From the NCBI GenBank assembly GCA_030064955.1, contig JASJDW010000014.1:1-33909 (forward strand): a stretch of DNA of 33,909 nucleotides, in the 5' to 3' direction. The stretch comes from Crocosphaera sp. GTDB taxonomy: Bacteria > Cyanobacteriota > Cyanobacteriia > Cyanobacteriales > Microcystaceae. Position numbers and translations under genes: made by a program. Of the stretch, positions 1-9,406 are shown one piece after another. The notes under the pieces were generated by a model that was given only the letters and a program-made list of their open reading frames with translations, ran no database searches and had not been told where the DNA came from. Every line of letters begins with the position of its first letter. Position 1 is the stretch's first letter.

Positions 1-105
1 TGTGCGGAATCGAATTCCGCACCTTGTGAGCGCCGTCCCCGTTCGCTCCACTGCCAGCCGTTAAAACGGACTGGCTAACTCTCGCTCACGGCTTTTTAGG
101 TTTAA
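1..105 (+). mobile_element. Left-end structure of a TnpB/RHH insertion element (rest lies outside the window)
   Basis: About 100 bases that closely match 31283-31386, the defined end of the tnpB element in the N-ATPase operon. Order of parts: hairpin GTGCGGAA/TTCCGCAC with loop TCGAA (2-22), a CGCCGTC box near 31-37, a second hairpin (50-75), and an outer pairing GTGAGCG (26-32) with CGCTCAC (83-89). Orientation matches the complete copy, so its ribbon-helix-helix gene and tnpB should lie left of base 1. The match fades at about base 105, which I take as the element end. It lies about 75 bases beyond the 3' end of tRNA-Leu(UAA). Bases 106-177 hold nothing recognisable. Confidence 0.7.
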
Positions 106-177
106 GATTTTTCCGCTTTACTTACCACCAATTAGGATGGCTGTCTAAATCAGGGATAAAGGGGATTTTCTACAACA

Positions 178-489
178 TGGGGGCGGAGAGACTTGAACTC
201 TCACGACCTTGCGGTCAACGGATTTTCATTCCCTTGTAGCTTTCGCTACTGCATCATCTTAGCTTTGAGAATTGGACTCTCTCTTTACCCTCAGCCTCAT
301 CTGTTAGGGTAGCTCCCGTCGAGTCTCTGCACCTTCTAAATCCTTTCGGCTTTAGCTTGGCTCAGGATTGCCTTATCTATTACACTAGACTTAGGTTTCC
401 CTGAATTTGAGAGCTTACACTTGTAAGATTTCTCTAACAAGGCTCAATTTTACTTAAGTCCGTAGCGTCTACCATTCCGCCACGCCCCC
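178..489 (-). tRNA. trnL-UAA: tRNA-Leu(UAA) interrupted by a group I intron
   Basis: On the minus strand the 5' exon is 489-456 and the 3' exon 226-178. Spliced, they give acceptor arms GGGGGCG and CGCCCCC with discriminator A (base 178); CCA is not encoded. The T arm is GAGAG/CUCUC around UUCAAGU. The exon junction falls after the first anticodon base (U34), so the anticodon UAA forms only after splicing. This is the classic cyanobacterial and plastid tRNA-Leu intron position. Bases 490-692 upstream are AT-rich and probably hold the tRNA promoter and, on the other strand, that of the next gene. Confidence 0.95.
227..455 (-). other. Group I intron in tRNA-Leu(UAA)
   Basis: A 229-nt intron without an ORF. 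It begins on the minus strand with AAGUAAAAUUGAGCC and ends in the conserved terminal G (complement of base 227). Core segments characteristic of the cyanobacterial tRNA-Leu intron are visible: GACUCGACGGGAGCUACCCU, then GAGGGUAAAGAGAGAGUCC and AAUUCUCAAAGC. It should self-splice by the guanosine-initiated two-step reaction. The length is slightly below the roughly 250 nt of the Anabaena intron. Confidence 0.93.
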
Positions 490-692
490 GCCAGGTCAGA
501 AGCTAAAGTTAGCTTTTTTCACTGACAATTATTTATAGTAGCACAAGATTGTCTTTTGGTTAACAAGTTTTCTGATTTTTTTTTGCTACGTTTAATTACA
601 ATAGATGTCGAAATTTACATCCTCGACTAAAATGCAGGATAATGCGCCTTAAAATAGAGTTGAGGCCGTTGAGAAGCCAGAAGAGGTTTAAT

Positions 693-902
693 ATGCTAGT
701 TATCTTAACCCGTGATAATATTTTATCTGTCAATCAAGTTTGTCCCGGCTGTTTACTCGCCGATCAAAAAGGCACACCAAGATGGCACCACGGAAAACTC
801 GGTTGTGGTCATTCTCTCGATAAAATGGATACTCGACAACCACAGGTCTATGAGTGTGAAATGGGGTTCCAAGTGGCTGATATTGATGGACAACCTGCTT
901 AA
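693..902 (+). CDS. Small zinc-ribbon-like protein, 69 aa
   Basis: The start at 693 (MLVILTRDN) is preferred over the upstream ATG at 642, because AGAGG lies about 8 bases before it. The protein has CPGC near the N-terminus, then GCGH and YECE, which suggests a small metal-binding knuckle with Cys/His ligands. No enzyme motif and no membrane segment. I recognise no named family. The gene converges with the HNH nuclease gene and the two overlap by four bases at their ends. Confidence 0.6.
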   Translation: MLVILTRDNILSVNQVCPGCLLADQKGTPRWHHGKLGCGHSLDKMDTRQPQVYECEMGFQVADIDGQPA

Positions 903-1396
903 ATGCCAATAATGTACTTACGCCACTCTTGATTAAGATTGCCTCTCGTATGCTTAACTAACTCAAACTGTAAACTACTATAGGGACGGCGTGGCTGATG
1001 TCGCAGGTTCATTTGTGCTTCTTTTGGGGTACGGTTCCCTTTCTTAACGTTGCAACGAACACAAGCGGTAACCAGGTTTTCCCAAGTATCTCCTCCACCG
1101 CGCGATCGCGGAATCACATGATCCAGGGTGAGTTGTTCTCCTTTGTAGCGACAATATTGACAAGTGTGGCGATCCCGTTCTAGGATATTACGGCGTGTTA
1201 AGGGAATCTCTTTATAAGGTACACGCACATAATGGCGTAATCGAATGACTGAAGGAAGGGGAAAATCAGCATAGATTAATCGCTCATTGTTTTCCAGTTG
1301 TTCCGCTTTGCCTTTGATCAATAGAACCACAGCCCTTCGCCAACTGGTTATGTTGAGCGGTTCGTAGGACGCATTTAACACCAGAACCTTGCCCAT
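899..1396 (-). CDS. HNH endonuclease family protein
   Basis: 165 aa. The central part (about residues 70-125) is a classic HNH domain: CQYC, then [11 protein letters not shown] with the DH catalytic pair, then [20 protein letters not shown]. The CxxC...CxxC cysteines form the structural zinc site. The N-terminal region ([20 protein letters not shown]) is typical of the chromosomal HNH proteins found across cyanobacteria. It probably nicks or cuts DNA, but no physiological role can be read from the context. Upstream bases 1397-1604 hold no gene. Confidence 0.9.
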   Translation of the reverse strand: MGKVLVLNASYEPLNITSWRRAVVLLIKGKAEQLENNERLIYADFPLPSVIRLRHYVRVPYKEIPLTRRNILERDRHTCQYCRYKGEQLTLDHVIPRSRGGGDTWENLVTACVRCNVKKGNRTPKEAQMNLRHQPRRPYSSLQFELVKHTRGNLNQEWRKYIIGI

Positions 1397-1604
1397 AGTT
1401 TATTTTAAGGTATTTCTGTGAGTTTAACCCAGATGTTAGCATAGTTCGCTAGTTTTGTCTGCTATCACGGTAACAGATTTTTTCTAAGGCTGATTTAACC
1501 ATCAATCGTTACTTTGAGTTCTCCACATGAATGCTTATTTTTCCCCATATTATTTGGGTTTTTCCCCAATAGTTAAAGAAGACATTATCATTAAGTTATT
1601 AACA

Positions 1605-2951
1605 TTATAAAATTTGACGACCTGTTAAGATACCTCTGACTTCTAGCATAGCTGAATAAGTGGGAACAATGTGTAATGTTTCCTCCTCTGTTGTCAGGTT
1701 TAAGGCAGTTTGTATGGCTTCTTTCAAATTTTCCTTAATAATTAGTTTAACATGATTATTCTTATTTGCTAGAGTTTCTTGACTATATTTGAGACGTAAG
1801 GCCATGTCATAGGTGCGATCACCACTAACCACTAAATTTCCCCCTAATTTAACCAAAGGTTCTGTGTCCACGTCCCAGATCCAAGACACATCGGTTCCAT
1901 CAGGTATTCTATCATTTAAAACCAATAAAGTAGTTGAAGATTTACCCATTTTTTTGATGTTATTAACGGCTCTAATGGTTTCATTCATACCCACTGGATT
2001 TTTAGATAACAAAATACGAATATGTTTACCTTCAATGGTTAATTCTTCGGCTCTGCCAAAGGCTGCTTTAAAGTTTTTAACGGTCTGAAAAATGGCAGTT
2101 TTTTCAATGGTTAATTCTTCGGCTACTAATCCAGCAGCTAAGGTATTGTATTTATTATAAACCCCAATCAGAATTTGTGGCCAATCTTGACTATTTATGT
2201 CTAATGAACTTTTTTGAAAGTTACATTTTTCACAAAAATAATCCCCTAAATGCGATAAATACACCCCTTGATAGGTTAAAGGATAACCACAACTAGGACA
2301 ATAGATCGAGTCAACAGCGTGAGGTATTTCCTCTAAATATAAATTAGGTTCAGAAAGACCAAAGTAACGAACTTTTTGCTTTAATTGTTGTCCTAAATAA
2401 GAAAGCGTTGGATCATCACCATTTAAAATAATAACAGTATTAGGAGAAAGAGGAGCGATCGCTTTTTGCCACCGTTGGCTAATGGCATCAACTTCACCGT
2501 AACGATCTAATTGATCTCTAAATAAATTGAGGGCTAAAATAACCCTCGGTTGACAGTCTTTTAACAACAGTGGCACAATATTTTCATCTACTTCTAAGAT
2601 GGCATAATCTGCGGTTAACGTGCCAACTAAGTTAGTATTTCCCAATAAAGCGGTGACTAAGCCATTAATTAAATTAGCCCCTGTTTCATTGTGGGTAACT
2701 TGATAATTTTGGTCTTCTAAAATGGTTCTTAATAGTAGGGAAGTGGTGGTTTTGCCATTGGTTCCTACCACCAAAATAACCCCTTGTTTGACTTGTTCAC
2801 AGAGTAAGGATAACAGTTTAGGATGAAAACGACGAGAAATAGCCCCAGGTAAGACACTAGCAGCCCCTAAACCCAAGAAACGAACCGCAGCAGTGATAGT
2901 TTTTGCCACACCGACAGCTAACCCTAAACGAACACGATCCACTACATTCAT
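1605..2951 (-). CDS. murT: MurT-like Mur ligase (lipid II isoglutaminyl synthase subunit)
   Basis: 448 aa. A Mur ligase central domain begins near residue 60 with ATP-binding loop GTNGKTTTS. A four-cysteine zinc ribbon follows (CPSCGYPL ... CEKC, about residues 218-245), which is characteristic of MurT. The C-terminal part matches the DUF1727 region. In characterised systems MurT works with the glutamine amidotransferase GatD to amidate the D-glutamate of lipid II at the cytoplasmic membrane. No gatD is adjacent here: the neighbours are a membrane protein and the HNH gene. The partner must be elsewhere, or the protein acts differently. Confidence 0.85.
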   Translation of the reverse strand: MNVVDRVRLGLAVGVAKTITAAVRFLGLGAASVLPGAISRRFHPKLLSLLCEQVKQGVILVVGTNGKTTTSLLLRTILEDQNYQVTHNETGANLINGLVTALLGNTNLVGTLTADYAILEVDENIVPLLLKDCQPRVILALNLFRDQLDRYGEVDAISQRWQKAIAPLSPNTVIILNGDDPTLSYLGQQLKQKVRYFGLSEPNLYLEEIPHAVDSIYCPSCGYPLTYQGVYLSHLGDYFCEKCNFQKSSLDINSQDWPQILIGVYNKYNTLAAGLVAEELTIEKTAIFQTVKNFKAAFGRAEELTIEGKHIRILLSKNPVGMNETIRAVNNIKKMGKSSTTLLVLNDRIPDGTDVSWIWDVDTEPLVKLGGNLVVSGDRTYDMALRLKYSQETLANKNNHVKLIIKENLKEAIQTALNLTTEEETLHIVPTYSAMLEVRGILTGRQIL

Positions 2952-3044
2952 GGTTGAGATAATTTATCCTAGATAACCTTTAAATTATTTAGAATAACAT
3001 GATTAACTTGTTTTTGTTCACTTCTAGTTTCCTTCTTTTCTTTC

Positions 3045-4331
3045 TTATTCGAGTTCATTGCTTACTTGGTTTGGCGGTTTTTGCTGAAACTTATTAATGG
3101 CTTCATCAAGATAAGCCCAAAATATTTGAGCTAGTTTTTCTTGTTGAAATGAAGCAATATTGATTACTTTATTTTCTCCTATAATTAAAATATCTGAATG
3201 AGTATTATTGATTAGTAATGATGCTTCTATATCTGACGTTTTTATCTTATCAATCATTTTATTGTCAATTAAAAATTTCAGATAATATTGAGTAATATAA
3301 ATATGTTTAACGCGACTTAACTGCCATCCTTGGTAAATAAAAATACCCAACACTAAAACTAATTCTAAAATATTACGCCAATGCCAGTTAGGAAGTAACC
3401 ATTGAAGGGGTGAAGACAAATAAATAATCCTATCTTTCCCGTTAATAACTAAGATAATATTGTGTAATAATTCTCCTAACTTAATCATAAACCCACTCAT
3501 AATAATGATAAAAAGTAAAAATCCTACTTTTTCAAAGAGCATTTTCAAAAAATTCCAAGTATTTGACCATTGCCATTTTGTATAAATATGTCCTTTTCGT
3601 AAATTTTTTTGATATTTAACCCCTTCTGAATTTTGATTTTTTAAATGATCTAAAAATTGTTGATTCAGTTGCTGTTCTACATAAGAGTTATTTCCTTGAC
3701 TATGACTAAAAATAACATCAATTTTGAAATAGTTTGCTAATTTTTTAGCTGTTAATAATGATTCATGGGCAAGAAGATTTTCATCAATAACAAAATGTTT
3801 ACCATTACATAAATAAATTTCCGTTTGCCAAACTTCATCTAAAACTGTCTGAAAAGCCCCTCCTAATAAGGAAGATTTTGTCATTGAAATATGACTCACT
3901 TCCTTTGAAGTAAAACTGGCAAAGATTGACTGAGTTTTAGTTTTAGGTAGAGATAAACAGCAAATTATTTTATTAATATCAATTTCGTAGACAAAAACAT
4001 CAATTTTATGATTTTCCTGGGAATATTGATATTTTGCAAACCAACAATCTAAGTACCAAATAACTATAAAAATAATTAGAATTAGTTGAATATAATCACG
4101 ACAATAGTAACTAATAAGAGAGAAAATGCAAAAAATAATAAAAGCAACTAGACTATCAAATTCATTATCAAGTTTTTTGCCATAAATTAACTCAGACCAA
4201 ATGAGATGAAGTAAAAATTCATAAATAGCTTGTAGCAGCTTTTTAACTTGGACTAACGGAGAAATTATTTTGGCATACCAATGTTCACTTAAATACGTTA
4301 TTGTTCCTTGAAAAATTAATTTTTTAGACAT
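3045..4331 (-). CDS. Uncharacterised multi-pass membrane protein, 428 aa
   Basis: Not recognised. Two hydrophobic segments occur near residues 60-100, and two more near 270-290 and 325-340. Between the pairs is a soluble region of about 160 residues, and a soluble C-terminal tail follows. Both soluble parts (HIYITQYYLKFLI..., SDILIIGENKVINIASF) look like beta-rich domains of membrane-anchored proteins. The start codon overlaps the end of the upstream dehydrogenase gene by 8 bases (ATGTCTAA), so the two are translationally coupled. Base composition is very AT-rich. No catalytic motif seen. Confidence 0.7.
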   Translation of the reverse strand: MSKKLIFQGTITYLSEHWYAKIISPLVQVKKLLQAIYEFLLHLIWSELIYGKKLDNEFDSLVAFIIFCIFSLISYYCRDYIQLILIIFIVIWYLDCWFAKYQYSQENHKIDVFVYEIDINKIICCLSLPKTKTQSIFASFTSKEVSHISMTKSSLLGGAFQTVLDEVWQTEIYLCNGKHFVIDENLLAHESLLTAKKLANYFKIDVIFSHSQGNNSYVEQQLNQQFLDHLKNQNSEGVKYQKNLRKGHIYTKWQWSNTWNFLKMLFEKVGFLLFIIIMSGFMIKLGELLHNIILVINGKDRIIYLSSPLQWLLPNWHWRNILELVLVLGIFIYQGWQLSRVKHIYITQYYLKFLIDNKMIDKIKTSDIEASLLINNTHSDILIIGENKVINIASFQQEKLAQIFWAYLDEAINKFQQKPPNQVSNELE

Positions 4332-5217
4332 TGTTTTTTTGATTATAATAACGAATCATGGCTTGAGTTCCTTGTTCTTTTCCTGATCCATTATCCATAT
4401 TAGCTACTACTTTTAAAAACTTTTCTGCTAACGTAACTCCTGGTAATTGACTGTCTGATTGTGCCATGATTTCTTGAACCAATCGTAAGTCTTTTAATAA
4501 ATGTTTAATAGCAAAACCAGGTTCTAAATCTGAGTCTACAATTTTAGGACCCAAGTTAGTTAAAGCCCACGAACCGGCAGCCCCAGTACGACAAACTTCT
4601 ATCATTAAATTCGGATCAATGCCTTGTTTTTCTGCCATTTTTATGGCTTCACATAGGGCAATCATATGAACCGCACATAAGGCTTGATTACACATTTTAA
4701 CCCCTTGTCCATTGCCGATAGAACCACAATAAATAATGGTTTTTCCCATGGCTTCAAAATAAGGTAAACATTCGTCAAAATCGTTTTTTTCTCCTCCAAC
4801 CATAATGGTTAAGCTTCCTTGTTTAGCCCCAATATCTCCCCCAGAAATTGGGGCATCTAAAAAACGAAATTCTTGAGCTTTTAATCGAGTGCCAATGTTA
4901 CGGGCTGCTTGGGTTCCAATGGTACTAAAATCAACGATTAATGCCCCAGGTTTAGCATAGTTAATAATGCCATTGTCTTGAAAAATAACTTCATTAACAT
5001 CAGGCACATCTCCAACACAAGTAAAAATAATATCAGCATTAGTAACAGCAGTTTCAATGGATGAAACAATGGTAGCACCTGCTTTTTGTGCTATGGTGAT
5101 ACCAGGACGGTTAGGGGTACGGTTCCAAGCGTTGACAGTAAAGCCTTTTTTGGCTAAATTAGCTGCCATGAACCCTCCCATTAAACCCAGTCCAATGAAT
5201 GCCAGTTGTTGTGTCAT
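4324..5217 (-). CDS. NAD(P)-dependent beta-hydroxyacid dehydrogenase (3-hydroxyisobutyrate dehydrogenase/glyoxylate reductase family)
   Basis: 297 aa, the usual family length. N-terminal Rossmann fold with GLGLMGG. Substrate-binding signature DAPISGGDIGAKQGSL near residue 122. Catalytic lysine in GNGQGVKMCNQAL near residue 173. The C-terminal helical domain is complete. The family reduces or oxidises short beta-hydroxy acids; several plant and cyanobacterial members are glyoxylate or succinic semialdehyde reductases, so the exact substrate is open. It shares an 8-base overlap with the membrane protein gene downstream. Confidence 0.9.
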   Translation of the reverse strand: MTQQLAFIGLGLMGGFMAANLAKKGFTVNAWNRTPNRPGITIAQKAGATIVSSIETAVTNADIIFTCVGDVPDVNEVIFQDNGIINYAKPGALIVDFSTIGTQAARNIGTRLKAQEFRFLDAPISGGDIGAKQGSLTIMVGGEKNDFDECLPYFEAMGKTIIYCGSIGNGQGVKMCNQALCAVHMIALCEAIKMAEKQGIDPNLMIEVCRTGAAGSWALTNLGPKIVDSDLEPGFAIKHLLKDLRLVQEIMAQSDSQLPGVTLAEKFLKVVANMDNGSGKEQGTQAMIRYYNQKNNV

Positions 5218-5343
5218 GAGTAATTAATTAACTTGTTAATTTCAACTATTAATACTATTTTAGAATAAATATAAATTAGAATAAGAAATGTAGTGAAACT
5301 TAATGATTGAGAGTTAAAGGATTAGGATAGTTGAGGATAAGAA

Positions 5344-6198
5344 TTAAGCAAAAACAACGGTACGATTTCCATAAACTAAAACCCGATGTTGTAAGTGTAA
5401 ACGAACGGCTCTAGCTAAAACAACTCTTTCTAAATCTTTGCCTTTACGAATTAGATCAGGAATGCTATCTCTATGGGAAACTCTGACCACATCCTGTTCT
5501 ATTATAGGACCTTCATCTAAATCTGCAGTCACATAGTGGGCAGTCGCCCCGATAATTTTGACCCCTCTTTCATAAGCACGATGATAGGGTTTAGCCCCAG
5601 CAAACGCAGGTAAAAAAGAGTGATGAATGTTAATAATATGGGGAAAGTGATTAATAAAATCTGGGGTTAAAATCTGCATATATTTGGCTAAAATTACCAA
5701 ATCAATTCGGTTTTGTCTTAAGATTTCTAACTGTCTTGCTTCTTGTTGATGTTTTTTGTCTTTGGTAATCGGAAGATGATAAAAATCAATTTGAAATTGT
5801 TCTGCGATCGCTCTTAGTTTTTCGTGATTACTAATAATTAAAGGGATTTCTGCCCGAATTTCTTTTGCTTGCCATCTCCATAATAAATCAAGCAAACAAT
5901 GATCTTGTTTGGTGACAAATAAAGCTAAACGGGGAACGGTATCAGAAAAATGAATATCCCACACTGCTTGTAGGGGTTTAGCAACAGAAGCAAAGGAAGA
6001 AGCAATCATATCACGAGATAACTTAAATCCCTTTAATTGCCACTCGATTCTGGTTAAAAATAAACCCGCTTCAAAGTCTGTATGTTGATCGGCATGGATA
6101 ATATTGCCCCCATTATCATAAATAAAGTTGGCAAATTTCGCCACTAATCCTTGTTGATCAGGACAAGAAATTAACAAAGTTGCAGTGGAACCATTCAT
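5344..6198 (-). CDS. purU: Formyltetrahydrofolate deformylase
   Basis: 284 aa from the ATG at 6198; a TTG three codons upstream is less likely. An N-terminal ACT domain (about residues 5-80, CPDQQGLVAKF) precedes a formyltransferase-fold domain holding INIHHSFLPAF, then HYVTADLDEGPIIEQD, the family's catalytic Asn/His/Asp region. It hydrolyses 10-formyl-THF to formate and THF and balances one-carbon units for purine and glycine metabolism. It stands alone: 126 bases separate it from the dehydrogenase gene, and 227 bases from the divergent mscS. Confidence 0.93.
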   Translation of the reverse strand: MNGSTATLLISCPDQQGLVAKFANFIYDNGGNIIHADQHTDFEAGLFLTRIEWQLKGFKLSRDMIASSFASVAKPLQAVWDIHFSDTVPRLALFVTKQDHCLLDLLWRWQAKEIRAEIPLIISNHEKLRAIAEQFQIDFYHLPITKDKKHQQEARQLEILRQNRIDLVILAKYMQILTPDFINHFPHIINIHHSFLPAFAGAKPYHRAYERGVKIIGATAHYVTADLDEGPIIEQDVVRVSHRDSIPDLIRKGKDLERVVLARAVRLHLQHRVLVYGNRTVVFA

Positions 6199-6425
6199 AC
6201 TGAACAATAAGTTTATGATTATTCTCTAATTGTAACTAGGATTTAATAAAAATTATGTTTAATTTTTATTAAAAATCAATGATTGATTACTAAGATTGAA
6301 TCTAGACTTCTTAGATAAGAATTCCTCTAAATTTTTACAAAAAAATAAAAAAAAGATTAATTTATATTGTTAGTTAAACTTTTGAACTTTACTATGTAAT
6401 TTATAAATCCATAGGGCAAAGTCTC

Positions 6426-8243
6426 ATGATTATCAAGGCTCAAAAAATAAGATATATTTTAATAATAATGCTTTTAACATTGCTCTGTTTAGTGAGTGTT
6501 CATTTTTGTATGCCGAGTATAGCACAAATAAAACCGATTAGCTTTTTAGAACTAAGCAATCAAAAAGGTTTATTATCTCAACATATTTTAGTTCAAGAAT
6601 TAGAACAACAAGAAGACCAAAAAGACTCTATTTCTGATGAATCTGTAAATGCAGATCCTCCTGCTGCTGTTAAATTAGATGGCAAAATTTTATTTGAGTT
6701 TAAGACAAATGTTGAAGGATTAGCTAATCAAGAACGAGCAGAAATTGCTACACAGAGAATTAAGGAAGTAGCAGAAGATCGTTCAATTGATATGAAGAAT
6801 TTAGACATCAGAATCATTGATGGACTCTATATTATTCATGTAAAAAATAAGACCTTACTAAATTTAGTAAAAGCTGATGCTGAAGCTAATAATAAATCCT
6901 TAGAGCAACTAGCTCAAGATTATTCTGAAATTATCAAAAATTCGATCATTGAATATCGTAAGAAAAGAACCTTATCTTATTTAGGTACAAGAGGATTACT
7001 AAGTTTATTATCTACTATTCTTGTTGTTTTAACTTTCCGATTTTTGAATTGGTTTGTTCCAGTTGTATCTCGTCGAATCCTTGAGGGTCGAAATATTCTT
7101 TTTAGAACTTTGAGACTCCAAAATTGGACAATTCTTTCTATTTACCGACAAAAACAACTGGTTATCTTAAGCTTAAAAATATTGCGCTGGATTATTATCT
7201 TTATTCTTCTCTATTTTTATATTCCTTTAGTATTAAGTCTATTTCCTCAAACAGAACGGTTAGGGAAAAGTGTTTTCAGTTCATTTTTTGGAGCATTAGG
7301 ACAAGTTTGGTCTAACTTTATTGATTATTTACCTAATTTATTTCTAATTATTATCACTCTCATTTTAACCCATTATTTAATCCGTTTATGTTATCCATTT
7401 TTTAAAGCAATAGAAGAAGAAAGAATTACCATTCCTGGATTTTATCCTGACTGGTCACAACCGACTTATAAGTTAACTGTTATTTTAATTGTTGGTTTAG
7501 CATCAGCCATTATTTTTCCTTATTTGCCAGGATTTGATTCTCCAGCATTTCAAGGTATTTCTATCTTAGCAGGTGCTTTAGTTACCTTTGGAGGAGCCAG
7601 TACCATTGCTAATTTAATTGGAGGATTTGTTGTTATTTATACCCGTGCTTTTCAAATTGGCGATCGCATAAAAATTGAGGAATATCAAGGAGTCGTTATT
7701 GAAAAAACAATTCTTTCTACGCGAATTCGTAATCAAAATAATGAAATTATCACTATTCCCAACTCCATCTTAATTGTTAGCAAAATTATTAACTATACTG
7801 CAACAACAAGGGACTTTGATCAACCTTTAGTTCTCAATACAACCATTACTCTAGGGTATGATGTTCCTTGGCGTTTAGTTCATGAGACTTTAATTAATTC
7901 AGCTTTACAAACCACTGATATTGTAGATGATCCTAAACCTTATGTGTGGCAAACCAGTTTAGATGATTTCTATATTAGCTATCAACTTAGGGTGTGTACC
8001 AATAAAACAACATCTGTCGAAATTGGTGATATTTATACTGAACTACATCAACAGATTCAAGACAAATGTGCTGAAGTTGGTATTGAAATTTTGTCACCTC
8101 ATTATGCTGCGGTTAGAGACGGAAATCAGAATACAATTCCTGAGAATTATTTACCTAAAAATTATCAAGCTCCAGGATTTCGCTTGCATCCGTTAGAATC
8201 ATTTTTTAAACAAGAGATTACTAAAGATCAACCTAAAAAATAG
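6426..8243 (+). CDS. MscS-family mechanosensitive channel, long form
   Basis: 605 aa. It begins with a signal-anchor (LIIMLLTLLCLVSVHFCM). A periplasmic region of about 140 residues follows, then four or more membrane helices from about residue 190. The MscS core shows the pore helix (GALVTFGGASTIANLIGGFVV), then FQIGDRIKIEEYQGVVIEKT of the beta domain and IITIPNSIL. The C-terminal cytosolic domain is complete. It should release solutes on osmotic downshift. The long N-terminus is typical of cyanobacterial and plant-like homologues. Single gene. Confidence 0.9.
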   Translation: MIIKAQKIRYILIIMLLTLLCLVSVHFCMPSIAQIKPISFLELSNQKGLLSQHILVQELEQQEDQKDSISDESVNADPPAAVKLDGKILFEFKTNVEGLANQERAEIATQRIKEVAEDRSIDMKNLDIRIIDGLYIIHVKNKTLLNLVKADAEANNKSLEQLAQDYSEIIKNSIIEYRKKRTLSYLGTRGLLSLLSTILVVLTFRFLNWFVPVVSRRILEGRNILFRTLRLQNWTILSIYRQKQLVILSLKILRWIIIFILLYFYIPLVLSLFPQTERLGKSVFSSFFGALGQVWSNFIDYLPNLFLIIITLILTHYLIRLCYPFFKAIEEERITIPGFYPDWSQPTYKLTVILIVGLASAIIFPYLPGFDSPAFQGISILAGALVTFGGASTIANLIGGFVVIYTRAFQIGDRIKIEEYQGVVIEKTILSTRIRNQNNEIITIPNSILIVSKIINYTATTRDFDQPLVLNTTITLGYDVPWRLVHETLINSALQTTDIVDDPKPYVWQTSLDDFYISYQLRVCTNKTTSVEIGDIYTELHQQIQDKCAEVGIEILSPHYAAVRDGNQNTIPENYLPKNYQAPGFRLHPLESFFKQEITKDQPKK

Positions 8244-8270
8244 ATAACCGAATGAGGATTAATTTTTCTA

Positions 8271-9056
8271 TTACTTAAATATCTGTTGACGTTTTGCTTC
8301 ATATAACATTAATGCTGTGGCAATAGCAACATTTAAAGACTCTACCCCTTGACCTAAAGGTATACTAACAAGATCATCTGCTAGAGAAACTAAAGAATTT
8401 GATAACCCTGACCCTTCGTTACCTAATAAAATTAATGTTGGTTTGGTAAACTGTAAATGCCAATAAGTTTGAGTTGCATTGGGTAAAGTTGCTACGATAT
8501 TAACCCCATTATTTTTATATTTTTCAATCACAATTTTTAAATCTGAACTCACAAACATAGGAACTTGAAACCAAGCACCAGCAGACGCTCTTAAAACTTT
8601 TGGGTTATCAATATCAACACTATCATCACTCAACCAAATTCCATCAATTTCTGTAGCAGCAGCAGTGCGAATAATCGTGCCTAAATTGCCTGGATCTTGT
8701 AATCTTTCTATAATTAAGCCTAACCTAAAATCCCTAATGTCCTCCTCACTATAGGGTTGAAACACTGCCGTTGCTACCACACCATCAGGGTTAACGGTAG
8801 TTGTCATACTCCCCAAAACCTCAACAGACACCAATTCAGCGCGGTTGACCTGTTTAGATACATTTTCCCACAATTGGGGATAACGGGCTTGCCATTGCTC
8901 CGTGTAACATAAGTTTATTAGGGAACAATTTTGCTCACAAGCCGTCTCTACTAAGTGAGTTCCCTCTAAAAGTAACAGGTTTTGTTCACGCCGTCCTTTA
9001 GCACGATGTAACTTGCGAATCTGTTTAATCAGAGGATTCTGAATACTGGTGATCAT
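8271..9056 (-). CDS. TrmH/SpoU-family RNA 2'-O-methyltransferase
   Basis: 261 aa. An N-terminal substrate-binding domain (ITSIQNPLIKQIRKLHRAKGRR) is followed by the SpoU knot fold with all three motifs: motif 1 IIERLQDPGNLGTIIRTA, motif 2 LILLGNEGSGLS, motif 3 VSIPLGQGVESLNVAIATAL. These form the SAM-binding trefoil knot. It probably methylates a ribose in 23S rRNA or a tRNA; the target cannot be chosen from sequence alone. It ends convergently with mscS. Confidence 0.9.
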   Translation of the reverse strand: MITSIQNPLIKQIRKLHRAKGRREQNLLLLEGTHLVETACEQNCSLINLCYTEQWQARYPQLWENVSKQVNRAELVSVEVLGSMTTTVNPDGVVATAVFQPYSEEDIRDFRLGLIIERLQDPGNLGTIIRTAAATEIDGIWLSDDSVDIDNPKVLRASAGAWFQVPMFVSSDLKIVIEKYKNNGVNIVATLPNATQTYWHLQFTKPTLILLGNEGSGLSNSLVSLADDLVSIPLGQGVESLNVAIATALMLYEAKRQQIFK

Positions 9057-9083
9057 TGAAGCTAGGAAAAGTCTGATGGTTCA

Positions 9084-9167
9084 TGCGGAACTCGGGACTT
9101 GAACCCGAAAGTCCCAAGGGACACTAGAACCTGAATCTAGCGCGTCTACCAATTCCGCCAGTTCCGC
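9084..9167 (-). tRNA. trnL-CAG: tRNA-Leu(CAG)
   Basis: 84 nt. Acceptor arm GCGGAAC pairs with GUUCCGC, discriminator A at 9084. Anticodon stem CUAGA/UCUAG encloses loop UUCAGGU, so the anticodon is CAG. A long variable arm (UGUCCCUUGGGAC) marks a class II leucine tRNA. T arm UCGGG/CCCGA around UUCAAGU. CCA is not encoded. Confidence 0.95.
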
Positions 9168-9406
9168 ATTTTAATTCCCAGCTTATCACAATACCATAAC
9201 TCAAATAAAAAGTCAATTTTTCCTTCATCTACCTTGAAAAGCTTGTGAAAAAGTTGAAAATCTTTAGCATAACTATAGATAAAAACGGAACTTTACCTAG
9301 ACTTTTTTAATCATCCAAGTTAAATTGAAAACGAATTTGAACCAAAACTATATACAATTCATAGTTTTGAAAAGCATAACCATAAAACTTTCTTATATAT
9401 TGATCG

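Noticed and set aside
510-529. Palindrome AGCTAA/TTAGCT followed by T6 as a terminator
   Set aside because: The T run is on the plus strand, where no gene ends; on the minus strand it is the leader of the tRNA gene.
642-692. 17 extra N-terminal codons for the zinc-ribbon protein
   Set aside because: No ribosome-binding site at 642, whereas 693 has AGAGG at good spacing.
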